NCBI RefSeq assembly: GCF_946221145.1
Contig: NZ_CAMIOH010000188.1
Span: 1 to 6,254 of the forward strand
Length of the DNA stretch: 6,254 bases
Source of the DNA: an uncultured Paracoccus sp.
GTDB lineage: Bacteria; Pseudomonadota; Alphaproteobacteria; Rhodobacterales; Rhodobacteraceae
Direction: 5' to 3'
The notes under the pieces were generated by a model that did not search any database, was not told the DNA's origin, and saw only the letters and a program-made list of their open reading frames with translations. Below are positions 1-6,193 of the stretch, in pieces (position 1 is the stretch's first letter; each line of letters begins with the position of its first letter). A program made the translations under genes and the position numbers.

Positions 1-1430
1 GCGATGGTGCGGGCAGTGCGCAGGATGCGGTGATAGCCGCGCGCGGTCAGGCCCAGCCGTTCGGACGCCTTGAGGATCAGCGCCCGGCCTTCGTCATCCG
101 GGGCGGCGATCCGGTCCAGCAGCGCGCCCGAGGCATCGGCATTCACCCGCACCTGCGGATGGTCGCGAAACCGCGCCGCCTGCACGTCCCGCGCCACGGC
201 CACCCGCGCCGCGATCTGCTGCGACGTTTCCCCGCCCGAGGGCAGTTCCAGATCCAGGAAACTGACCGCCGGAACCTCCAGCCGCAGATCGAAGCGGTCC
301 ATCAGCGGACCCGAGATCTTGCCCAGATAGTCGGACCCGCAAGCCGGGGCGCGCGAACAGGCACGGCTGGCATCCGCCAGATAGCCGCAGCGGCAGGGAT
401 TGGCGGCGGCGATCAGCAGGAATCGGCAGGGATAGCGGATATGGGCATTGGCGCGGGCCACCACGACCTCTCCGGTCTCGACGGGCTGGCGCAGGGTTTC
501 CAGCACCTGCCGGGGAAATTCGGGGAATTCGTCCATGAACAGCACGCCGTTATGGGCCAGGCTGATCTCGCCCGGCTTGGCGCCGCGCCCGCCGCCGACG
601 ATGGCGGCCATGGACGCAGTGTGATGCGGCTCGCGGAACGGCGCGCGGCGGGAAATGCCGCCATCGTCCAGCGTTCCGGCCAGCGAATGGATCATCGAGG
701 TTTCCAACGCCTCGGCCGCGCCAAGGGGCGGCATCAGGCCGGGCAGGCGGGCGGCCAGCATCGACTTGCCCGCGCCGGGTGGGCCGACCATCAACAGGTG
801 ATGGCGACCGGCGGCGGCGATTTCCAGGGCGCGCTTGGCGCGTTCCTGGCCCTTGACCTCGGACAGGCAGCCGCCGGTGACGGCGCCGTCGATCATGCCG
901 GGCTGGGCGCGGGCGATGGGCGCGCGGTCGGTCAGGTGGTCGATCACCTCGCGCAGCGTGGCCGGCGCCAGCACCGGGACGGCATCGACCCACGCCGCCT
1001 CGGGGCCGCAGATGCGCGGGCAGATCAGGGCGCGCTCATCCTCGGCCGCGGCCATGGCGGCGGGCAGGGCGCCGGTCACGCCGACCAGCCGCCCGTCAAG
1101 CGCCAGTTCCCCAAGCGCGACGCAGCGCGCCAGTTCCTCGGACGGGACGATTTCCAGTGCCGCCAGGATCGCAAGCGCGATGGGCAGGTCGAAATGCGAC
1201 CCTTCCTTGGGCAAGTCGGCGGGCGACAGGTTCACGGTCAGGCGGCGGTTGGGCATGGCGATGGACAGCGCGCCGAAGGCCGCCTTGACCCGCTCGCGCG
1301 CCTCGGACACGGCCTTGTCGGGCAGGCCGACGATGGCAAAGCCGGGCAGGCCCTGCGCGACCGAACACTGAACCTCGACCAGCCGCGCCTCGATCCCCTC
1401 GAAGGCGACCGAATAGGCGATGGCGACCAT
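1..1430 (-). CDS. comM: ComM/YifB-family Mg-chelatase-like AAA+ ATPase (3' end outside window)
   Basis: This is a hexameric AAA+ helicase of the YifB/ComM family. In naturally transformable bacteria ComM drives branch migration of incoming single-stranded DNA during recombination in the cytoplasm. Reading the minus strand from ATG 1430 gives 476 complete codons without a stop, running off the left edge; the family is usually about 500-510 residues, so roughly 30 are missing. Visible in order: an N-terminal ChlI/Lon-like domain with NLSPADLPKEGSHFDLPIAL (about 67-86), Walker A GPPGAGKS (216-223), the family motif REPHHTAS (266-273), Walker B VLFMDE (296-301), ANPCRCGY (343-350) and GPLMDRFDL (374-382) with a likely arginine finger. 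Cys346, Cys348, Cys358 and Cys364 form a possible metal-binding cluster, as in many relatives. The start MVAIAYSVAFEG fits the family and has a good ribosome binding site. The gene is divergent from coaBC. Confidence 0.96.
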   Translation of the reverse strand, partial: MVAIAYSVAFEGIEARLVEVQCSVAQGLPGFAIVGLPDKAVSEARERVKAAFGALSIAMPNRRLTVNLSPADLPKEGSHFDLPIALAILAALEIVPSEELARCVALGELALDGRLVGVTGALPAAMAAAEDERALICPRICGPEAAWVDAVPVLAPATLREVIDHLTDRAPIARAQPGMIDGAVTGGCLSEVKGQERAKRALEIAAAGRHHLLMVGPPGAGKSMLAARLPGLMPPLGAAEALETSMIHSLAGTLDDGGISRRAPFREPHHTASMAAIVGGGRGAKPGEISLAHNGVLFMDEFPEFPRQVLETLRQPVETGEVVVARANAHIRYPCRFLLIAAANPCRCGYLADASRACSRAPACGSDYLGKISGPLMDRFDLRLEVPAVSFLDLELPSGGETSQQIAARVAVARDVQAARFRDHPQVRVNADASGALLDRIAAPDDEGRALILKASERLGLTARGYHRILRTARTI

Positions 1431-1436
1431 GAAAAA

Positions 1437-1444
1437 CCCCCTTC
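1437..1444 (-). promoter_or_regulatory. Ribosome binding site of comM
   Basis: On the minus strand GAAGGGGG lies 6 bases before the ATG at 1430. It supports that codon as the comM start. Confidence 0.7.
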
Positions 1445-1454
1445 GATCCCGGCA

Positions 1455-1462
1455 ATGGTTAA
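1455..1462 (-). promoter_or_regulatory. Second CtrA-type half-site (TTAACCAT) close to the comM start
   Basis: On the minus strand TTAACCAT lies 25-32 bases upstream of the comM ATG, in the same orientation as the half-site at 1480-1487 and 25 bp downstream of it. So close to the start, it may overlap the -10 region or transcription start, which would suit a modulating site. It could also itself serve as a poor -10 element. Confidence 0.45.
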
Positions 1463-1472
1463 CGGGGCCGGT

Positions 1473-1488
1473 TTAAGGAATGGTTAAC
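1473..1488. promoter_or_regulatory. Predicted CtrA binding site (TTAA-N7-TTAAC), upstream of comM
   Basis: TTAAGGAATGGTTAAC matches the published CtrA full-site consensus TTAA-N7-TTAAC exactly. Its minus-strand reading, GTTAACCATTCCTTAA, contains the half-site TTAACCAT. It lies 43-58 bases upstream of the comM start, a plausible distance for a site overlapping a -35 region. It is 70-85 bases upstream of the chosen coaBC start, so it could act in either direction. CtrA control of comM is known in Rhodobacter capsulatus, where comM homologues are required to receive gene transfer agent DNA; applying that here is inference. Confidence 0.65.
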
Positions 1489-1501
1489 GGGACGGCTTCG
1501 C

Positions 1502-1530
1502 TTGCGAGCCTGGGGCGGGATGGCTATGTC
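1502..1530 (+). promoter_or_regulatory. Possible sigma-70-type promoter for coaBC and the suf genes
   Basis: TTGCGA (1502-1507) is separated by exactly 17 bases from TATGTC (1525-1530). These are partial matches to the -35 and -10 consensus (4 of 6 and 3 of 6). Transcription would begin near 1537, leaving a leader of about 20 bases before ATG 1559 and excluding the in-frame starts further upstream. In GC-rich DNA such weak matches often arise by chance. Confidence 0.25.
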
Positions 1531-1546
1531 TCTGATGCGGAAGGCC

Positions 1547-1553
1547 AAGGGGG
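1547..1553 (+). promoter_or_regulatory. Ribosome binding site that fixes the coaBC start
   Basis: AAGGGGG lies 5 bases before ATG 1559 and only 2 bases before the adjacent ATG 1556. The spacing favours 1559. In-frame candidates TTG 1502 and ATG 1520, 1526 and 1535 lack such a site and would add residues unlike the family's N-terminus. Confidence 0.65.
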
Positions 1554-1558
1554 ACATG

Positions 1559-2791
1559 ATGAACGGCAAGCGCATCCTGCTGGTTGTCGGCGGCGGCATC
1601 GCGGCGATGAAGGTGCCGCAGCTGATCCGCCTGATCCGGGCCGAGGGCGCGGCGGTGACCCCCGTCCTGACCGCCGCCGGCGCTCAGTTCACCACGGCAA
1701 TGACGGTATCCGTGCTGGCCGGCGAGGCCGCGCATGAGGGCCTGTGGGACATCGCGTCCGAGGCCGAGATCGGCCATATCCAGCTGTCGCGCAACGCCGA
1801 TCTGGTGGTGGTCGTCCCCGCCACAGCCGATCTGCTGGCCAAGATGGCGCATGGGCTGGCGGATGACCTGGCCTCTACGCTGCTGCTGGCCACCGACAAG
1901 CGGGTGCTGGCCGCGCCCGCGATGAACGTGCGCATGTGGCATCATCCGGCGACGCAGCGGAACCTGCGGATGCTGCGCGACGATGGCATCCTGTTCGTCG
2001 GACCCGAGGATGGCGACATGGCCTGCGGCGAATTCGGCACCGGCCGGATGGCCGAGCCCGAGGCGATTCTGGCCGCGATCCGCGAGGAACTGTCGCCGCA
2101 GCCGCTAAAGCTGCTGCCCGAGGATCAGGTGCGCGACGGCATCCTGTCGGGGCGCCATGTCATCGTCACATCCGGCCCGACGCACGAGCCGATCGACCCG
2201 GTGCGCTATATCGCCAACCGGTCCTCGGGGGCGCAGGGGACGGCGATTGCCGCCGCGCTGCGCGATCTGGGCGCGCGTGTCAGCTTTGTTACCGGCCCGG
2301 CCGAGGTCGCCCCGCCCGACGGCGTGGCGGTGATCCGCGTCCAGACCGCCCGGCAGATGCGCGACGCGGTGGAATCGGCGCTGCCCGCCGATGCGGCGGT
2401 GATGGCGGCGGCGGTGGCCGACTGGCGGATCAAGAATTCCTGGGCCAGAAAGATGAAGAAGGACGGGTCCGGCAAGGCGCCATCGCTGGAGATGACCGAG
2501 AACCCCGACATCCTGGCCTGGATCAGCCAGCCCGGCGACCGCCGCCCGCGTCTGGTGGTGGGCTTTGCCGCCGAAACCAACGACGTGGTGGCCCATGCCA
2601 CCGACAAGCGGCTGCGCAAGGGCTGCGACTGGATCGTCGCCAATGATGTCAGCGAGGGCACCGGGATCATGGGCGGCGCCGAAAACGCCGTCACCGTCAT
2701 CACCGGGGACGGCCCCGAGGACTGGCCGCGCATGGCCAAGGACGCCGTGGCCCGCAAGCTGGCGCAAAAGATCGCGGGTGTGATCGGATGA
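1559..2791 (+). CDS. coaBC: Bifunctional phosphopantothenoylcysteine decarboxylase / phosphopantothenate-cysteine ligase
   Basis: CoaBC (Dfp) performs two successive steps of coenzyme A synthesis in the cytoplasm: CTP-dependent ligation of cysteine to 4'-phosphopantothenate (CoaB), then FMN-dependent decarboxylation to 4'-phosphopantetheine (CoaC). The 410-residue length is normal. CoaC comes first: GKRILLVVGGGIAAMK near the N-terminus, the active-site His73 in IGHIQLSRNAD, PAMN (120-123), and the substrate clamp GDMACGEFGTGRM with Cys156. CoaB follows from about 198: SGPTHEPIDPVRYIANRSSG (205-224) with Asn220, AAAVADWR (283-290), KMKK (298-301) corresponding to the ligase lysine, and VGFAAETNDV. 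The start follows the ribosome binding site; a run of in-frame ATGs upstream leaves slight doubt. Its stop overlaps the ATG of the desulfurase (ATGA), so the two are probably translationally coupled. I see no terminator after it. Confidence 0.95.
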   Translation: MNGKRILLVVGGGIAAMKVPQLIRLIRAEGAAVTPVLTAAGAQFTTAMTVSVLAGEAAHEGLWDIASEAEIGHIQLSRNADLVVVVPATADLLAKMAHGLADDLASTLLLATDKRVLAAPAMNVRMWHHPATQRNLRMLRDDGILFVGPEDGDMACGEFGTGRMAEPEAILAAIREELSPQPLKLLPEDQVRDGILSGRHVIVTSGPTHEPIDPVRYIANRSSGAQGTAIAAALRDLGARVSFVTGPAEVAPPDGVAVIRVQTARQMRDAVESALPADAAVMAAAVADWRIKNSWARKMKKDGSGKAPSLEMTENPDILAWISQPGDRRPRLVVGFAAETNDVVAHATDKRLRKGCDWIVANDVSEGTGIMGGAENAVTVITGDGPEDWPRMAKDAVARKLAQKIAGVIG

Positions 2792-3828
2792 GAACCTATC
2801 TGGACTGGAACGCCACGACGCCGCTGCGCCCCGAGGTCAAGGCGGCCATGGTCGAGGCGATGGAGATCGCCGGCAACCCGTCCTCGGTCCATACCGAGGG
2901 GCGCGAGGCCAAGATGGCGATGGAGCGTGCCCGCGAACAGCTGGCCACGGCCCTGGGCGCGGAAGGGGCGGACGTGATCTTCACCTCCGGCACGACCGAG
3001 GCGGCGGCGATGGTGCTGGCGGGCCGGGGGATGCAGTGCGCGCCCGTCGAACACAGCGCCATCAAGGTCTGGTGTGACCAGGATCTGGCGGTGGATGGCG
3101 ACGGCATCGTCACCGTGCCCGATCCCGCGCGGGCCAGCCTGCAACTGGCGAACAACGAAACCGGCGTGATCCAGGCCCTGCCGGACGGGCTGGCCTCCAG
3201 CGACCTGACGCAGGCGTTCGGCAAGGTGCCCTTCGCCTTCAACTGGCTGGGCGTCACGGCGGGATTCGTCAGCGCCCACAAGCTGGGCGGTCCCAAGGGC
3301 ATCGGCGCGCTGATCGTGAAACGCGGCACCGATGTGCCTGCGCTGATCCGGGGCGGCGGGCAGGAACAGGGCCGCCGTGGCGGGACCGAGAACCTGATCG
3401 GCATCCTGGGATTCGCCGCTGCCGCAACCGCCGCGCAAAAGGAACTGGAGGCGGGCCTGTGGGATCAGGTCGCCGCCCGCCGCGACGCGTTGGAGGATCG
3501 CCTTCTGTCGGCGGCCCCCGGCGCGATGATCGCCGGAAAGGGCGCGAAACGCTTGCCGAACACGACCTGCCTTCTTACATCGGGCTGGAAGGGTGAAACC
3601 CAGGTCATGCAGATGGATCTGGCAGGCTTTGCGATCTCGGCCGGATCGGCCTGTTCGTCGGGCAAGGTCCGGGCCAGCGGCGTTCTGCAGGCGATGGGTT
3701 TCGACGATAAGGCCGCGCAATCGGCAATTCGGATCTCGATAAGCCCGGCTTTGGGCGACGATCAGGTGAACCGATTTGCGGATGCGTGGGAAAGCGCGTA
3801 TTCACGCTGGCGCGACAGGAATGGCTAG
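2788..3828 (+). CDS. Compact class V cysteine desulfurase (NifS/IscS-like) of the suf operon
   Basis: A PLP enzyme that converts cysteine to alanine and carries the sulfur as a persulfide for Fe-S cluster assembly. Expected catalytic parts are present: His89 stacking on PLP (EHSA), Asn123 in ANNETG, Asp139 and Gln142 in DLTQ, Ser162-Ala-His164-Lys165 with the PLP-binding lysine, GGGQEQGRRGGTEN (189-202), and active Cys289 in SAGSACSSG (284-292). At 346 residues it is some 40-60 shorter than IscS (about 400). The loss lies mainly between His89 and Lys165, where the usual helix and HVDATQ segment are reduced to SSDLTQ; GVDLMSFS is replaced by GVTAGFVS. The reading frame is clean, so this is a compact family form, not a broken gene. 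It starts in the ATGA overlap with coaBC and ends 30 bp before sufB. Annotators may call it iscS, nifS or sufS; I leave the symbol blank because a second, type II SufS often lies downstream in related operons. Confidence 0.9.
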   Translation: MRTYLDWNATTPLRPEVKAAMVEAMEIAGNPSSVHTEGREAKMAMERAREQLATALGAEGADVIFTSGTTEAAAMVLAGRGMQCAPVEHSAIKVWCDQDLAVDGDGIVTVPDPARASLQLANNETGVIQALPDGLASSDLTQAFGKVPFAFNWLGVTAGFVSAHKLGGPKGIGALIVKRGTDVPALIRGGGQEQGRRGGTENLIGILGFAAAATAAQKELEAGLWDQVAARRDALEDRLLSAAPGAMIAGKGAKRLPNTTCLLTSGWKGETQVMQMDLAGFAISAGSACSSGKVRASGVLQAMGFDDKAAQSAIRISISPALGDDQVNRFADAWESAYSRWRDRNG

Positions 3829-3843
3829 GTGACCGCCCAGCCG

Positions 3844-3852
3844 AAGGAAGGA
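3844..3852 (+). promoter_or_regulatory. Ribosome binding site that fixes the sufB start
   Basis: AAGGAAGGA ends 6 bases before ATG 3859. The alternative GTG at 3829, directly after the desulfurase stop, has only a weaker AGGA 8 bases upstream and would add ten residues not expected in SufB. ATG 3859 is therefore preferred. Confidence 0.75.
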
Positions 3853-3858
3853 CAAAGG

Positions 3859-5379
3859 ATGAACGAGATCACCGATCTTGAGGTGCGCGAGGGGGTCGAC
3901 CGGGAAACGGTCGAAACCGTTCAGAACATGGGCAGCTATAAATATGGCTGGGACACCGAGATCGAGATGGATTATGCCCCCAAGGGCCTGTCCGAGGATA
4001 TCGTCCGCCTGATTTCGGCCAAGAACGACGAACCGGAATGGATGCTGGAATGGCGGCTGGACGCCTATCGCCGCTGGCTGACCATGACCGAACCGAAATG
4101 GGCGATGCTGAATTATCCTGTCATCGACTATCAGGATCAGTATTACTATGCCCGCCCGAAAAGCATGGAGGTCAAGCCCAAGTCGCTGGACGAGGTCGAT
4201 CCCAAGCTGCTGGCGACCTATGAAAAGCTGGGCATCCCGCTGAAGGAACAGATGATCCTGGCGGGGGTCGAGGGCGCCGAGGACATCCCGGCCGAGGGGC
4301 GCAAGGTCGCCGTGGATGCGGTGTTCGACAGCGTGTCGGTGGGCACCACCTTCAAGGACGAGCTGGCCAAGGCCGGCGTGATCTTCTGTTCGATTTCCGA
4401 GGCGATCCGCGAGCATCCCGAGCTGGTCAAGCAGTATCTGGGCAGCGTCGTGCCGCAATCGGACAACTTCTTCGCCACGCTGAACAGCGCGGTGTTTTCG
4501 GACGGATCGTTCGTCTATGTCCCCAAGGGCGTGACCTGCCCGATGGAACTGTCCACCTATTTCCGCATCAACGCGGAAAACACCGGCCAGTTCGAACGCA
4601 CGCTTATCATTGCGGATCAAGGGTCTTACGTCAGCTATCTGGAAGGTTGCACGGCGCCCAAGCGCGACACCAACCAGCTGCACGCGGCGGTGGTGGAAAT
4701 CGTCATCCTGCAAGACGCCGAGGTGAAGTATTCCACCGTCCAGAACTGGTTCCCCGGCGACGAGGACGGCAAGGGCGGCATCTATAATTTCGTCACCAAG
4801 CGCGCCGATTGCCGCGAAGCCCGCGCCAAGGTGATGTGGACGCAGGTGGAAACCGGGTCGGCGATCACCTGGAAATACCCGTCCTGCATCCTGCGCGGCG
4901 ATGAATCGCAGGGCGAGTTCTATTCCATCGCCATCGCCAACAACTGGCAGCAGGCCGATACCGGGACCAAGATGATCCATCTTGGCAAGAACACCCGGTC
5001 GCGCATTGTTTCCAAAGGGATTTCGGCGGGGCAGGCGCAGAACACCTATCGCGGGCTGGTGTCGATGCATCCGCGCGCGACCAACAGCCGCAACTATACC
5101 CAGTGCGACAGCCTGCTGATCGGCGACAAATGCGGCGCCCATACCGTGCCCTATATCGAGGTCAAGAACACCAGCAGCCGCGTCGAACACGAGGCGACGA
5201 CCAGCAAGGTGGACGACGACCAGCTGTTCTATTGCCGCCAGCGGGGCATGGACGAGGAGGAGGCCGTTGCGCTTGTGGTGAACGGCTTCTGCCGAGAGGT
5301 GTTGCAGGCCCTGCCGATGGAATTCGCCATGGAGGCGCAGTCGCTGGTCGCGATTTCGCTGGAAGGCTCGGTCGGCTGA
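3859..5379 (+). CDS. sufB: Fe-S cluster assembly scaffold protein SufB
   Basis: SufB is the scaffold subunit of the cytoplasmic SufBC2D complex, receiving persulfide sulfur and building the nascent Fe-S cluster with SufD. The 506-residue product has the family's usual length: an N-terminal helical region (KYGWDTEIEMDYAPKGLSED near 28-47, DYQDQYYYARPKS near 90-102), then the right-handed beta-helix core. Residues matching those shown to matter in E. coli SufB are present: Arg236 and Asn238 in YFRINAE, Cys264 in LEGCTAP (sulfur-accepting Cys254 in E. coli), Cys416 in TQCDS (Cys405), and Glu443-His444-Glu445 in VEHEATTSK (Glu432-Glu434). The offset of 10-11 residues is consistent throughout. FSDGSFVYVPKG (213-224) is also typical. 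It lies 30 bp after the desulfurase and 58 bp before sufC, clearly in the same operon. Nothing suggests transfer or damage. Confidence 0.97.
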   Translation: MNEITDLEVREGVDRETVETVQNMGSYKYGWDTEIEMDYAPKGLSEDIVRLISAKNDEPEWMLEWRLDAYRRWLTMTEPKWAMLNYPVIDYQDQYYYARPKSMEVKPKSLDEVDPKLLATYEKLGIPLKEQMILAGVEGAEDIPAEGRKVAVDAVFDSVSVGTTFKDELAKAGVIFCSISEAIREHPELVKQYLGSVVPQSDNFFATLNSAVFSDGSFVYVPKGVTCPMELSTYFRINAENTGQFERTLIIADQGSYVSYLEGCTAPKRDTNQLHAAVVEIVILQDAEVKYSTVQNWFPGDEDGKGGIYNFVTKRADCREARAKVMWTQVETGSAITWKYPSCILRGDESQGEFYSIAIANNWQQADTGTKMIHLGKNTRSRIVSKGISAGQAQNTYRGLVSMHPRATNSRNYTQCDSLLIGDKCGAHTVPYIEVKNTSSRVEHEATTSKVDDDQLFYCRQRGMDEEEAVALVVNGFCREVLQALPMEFAMEAQSLVAISLEGSVG

Positions 5380-5394
5380 AGGCCGTTGGAACAA

Positions 5395-5424
5395 GATGGT
5401 GCCGCAGGCACCGCCGCCACCATC
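5395..5424 (+). other. Two mutually exclusive hairpins between sufB and sufC
   Basis: GGTGCC (5398-5403) and GGCACC (5407-5412) form a perfect 6-bp stem with a 3-base loop. GATGGTG (5395-5401) can instead pair with CACCATC (5418-5424), a perfect 7-bp stem. The two stems share GGTG, so they cannot form together. No T-run follows, so this is not an intrinsic terminator. It may stabilise or mark a processing point in the operon mRNA, or be chance in GC-rich DNA. Confidence 0.4.
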
Positions 5425-5428
5425 CGAT

Positions 5429-5433
5429 GAGGA
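5429..5433 (+). promoter_or_regulatory. Ribosome binding site of sufC
   Basis: GAGGA lies 4 bases before ATG 5438. It favours this start over the in-frame ATG 5396, which would add a proline-rich 14-residue extension not expected in SufC and would place the start inside the intergenic hairpin. Confidence 0.65.
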
Positions 5434-5437
5434 AAAG

Positions 5438-6193
5438 ATGCTGAAAATCGAAAACTTGCATGTGAAACTTGAGGAAGAGGACAAGCAGATCCTGAAGGGT
5501 CTGTCGCTGGAGGTTCCCGCCGGTCAGGTCCATGCGATCATGGGTCCGAACGGGTCGGGCAAATCCACGCTGTCCTATGTCCTGTCGGGCCGCGACGGCT
5601 ATGAGGTCACCGAAGGCCGCGCCACGCTGGACGGCGAAAGCCTGCTGGACATGGAGCCAGAGGAACGCGCCGCCGCCGGTCTGTTCCTGGCCTTCCAGTA
5701 TCCGGTCGAAATCCCCGGCGTCGGCAACATGACCTTCCTGCGCACCGCCGTGAACGCACAGCGCAAGGCGCGGGGCGAGGAAGAACTGTCCTCGGGCGAG
5801 TTCCTGAAGGTGGTGCGCGCCAAGGCCGCCGATTTGCAGATCAGCCCCGACATGCTGAAGCGGCCCGTCAATGTGGGCTTTTCGGGCGGGGAAAAGAAGC
5901 GCAACGAGATTTTGCAGATGGCCATGCTGGAACCGCGCATGTGCATCATGGACGAAACCGATTCGGGCCTGGACGTGGATGCGATGCGGCTGGTGTCCGA
6001 AGGCGTGAACGCGCTGCGCGGCCCGGACCGCAGCTTTCTGGTCATCACCCATTATCAGCGCCTGCTGAACCACATCCAGCCGGACGTGGTCCATATCATG
6101 GCCGATGGGCGGATCGTGAAATCGGGCGGCCCGGAACTGGCCTTGCAGGTCGAGCAGGACGGCTATGGCGATCTTCTGGCGGAGGCCCGCTGA
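5438..6193 (+). CDS. sufC: Fe-S cluster assembly ATPase SufC
   Basis: SufC is the ABC-type ATPase of the cytoplasmic SufBC2D complex. It has no membrane partner; ATP binding makes the two SufC subunits dimerise and opens the SufB-SufD interface for cluster assembly. The 251-residue product has normal length. Visible motifs: Walker A GPNGSGKST (36-44), Q-loop Gln87 in FQYPVEIPGV, ABC signature FSGGEKKRNE (148-157), Walker B with the SufC-specific extension CIMDETDSGLD (169-179; catalytic Glu173), and the H-switch His205 in ITHYQ. The start MLKIENLHVKLE is typical of the family and follows a ribosome binding site. The stop shares its last base with the start of the next gene (TGATG), indicating coupled translation within the suf operon. 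Confidence 0.97.
   Translation: MLKIENLHVKLEEEDKQILKGLSLEVPAGQVHAIMGPNGSGKSTLSYVLSGRDGYEVTEGRATLDGESLLDMEPEERAAAGLFLAFQYPVEIPGVGNMTFLRTAVNAQRKARGEEELSSGEFLKVVRAKAADLQISPDMLKRPVNVGFSGGEKKRNEILQMAMLEPRMCIMDETDSGLDVDAMRLVSEGVNALRGPDRSFLVITHYQRLLNHIQPDVVHIMADGRIVKSGGPELALQVEQDGYGDLLAEAR

Larger units (their letters stand above)
1454..1491. repeat. 13-bp direct repeat pair in the comM-coaBC intergenic region
   Basis: AATGGTTAACGGG occurs at 1454-1466 and again, identically, at 1479-1491, with start points 25 bp apart. Each copy contains the palindrome GTTAAC. Read on the minus strand, toward comM, each copy contains TTAACCAT. The repeat is AT-rich compared with its surroundings and sits wholly in non-coding DNA, so a regulator-binding role is more likely than chance or coding constraint. 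Confidence 0.8.

Noticed and set aside
30..1487. A 485-codon open frame on the plus strand opposite comM.
   Set aside because: It is exactly antisense to a well-supported comM reading frame. Its product is low in complexity, rich in Gly, Arg, Ala and Gln, and has no recognisable motif. Long antisense frames are common in GC-rich genes.
1494..1510. Imperfect inverted repeat GGCTTCGC/GCGAGCC between comM and coaBC, considered as a terminator or operator.
   Set aside because: The stem needs a bulge and has almost no loop, there is no T-run, and no gene ends there. Both neighbours begin in this region.
3052..3285. The short desulfurase as a deletion-damaged pseudogene.
   Set aside because: The frame is intact from start to stop, all catalytic residues are kept, and the gene is tightly packed in an operon, which points to a functional compact form.
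2206..3720. A 504-codon minus-strand open frame across coaBC and the desulfurase.
   Set aside because: It crosses two unrelated plus-strand genes and has no motifs, which is expected of an antisense shadow in high-GC DNA.
3829..3858. GTG 3829 as the sufB start.
   Set aside because: The ATG at 3859 has a much stronger ribosome binding site and matches the N-terminus of SufB relatives better.
5396..5437. ATG 5396 as the sufC start, giving a proline-rich N-terminal extension.
   Set aside because: SufC proteins normally begin directly with the MLKIENL-type strand, which matches ATG 5438 with its own ribosome binding site. The extension codons coincide with the intergenic hairpin.
3802..5484. 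A 560-codon open frame on the minus strand opposite sufB.
   Set aside because: It mirrors sufB, which has every expected catalytic residue, and its translation is a His/Gly/Leu-rich sequence with no family signature.
5162..6094. A 310-codon minus-strand open frame across the end of sufB and sufC.
   Set aside because: It is antisense to two strongly supported genes, and no domain or start signal supports it.
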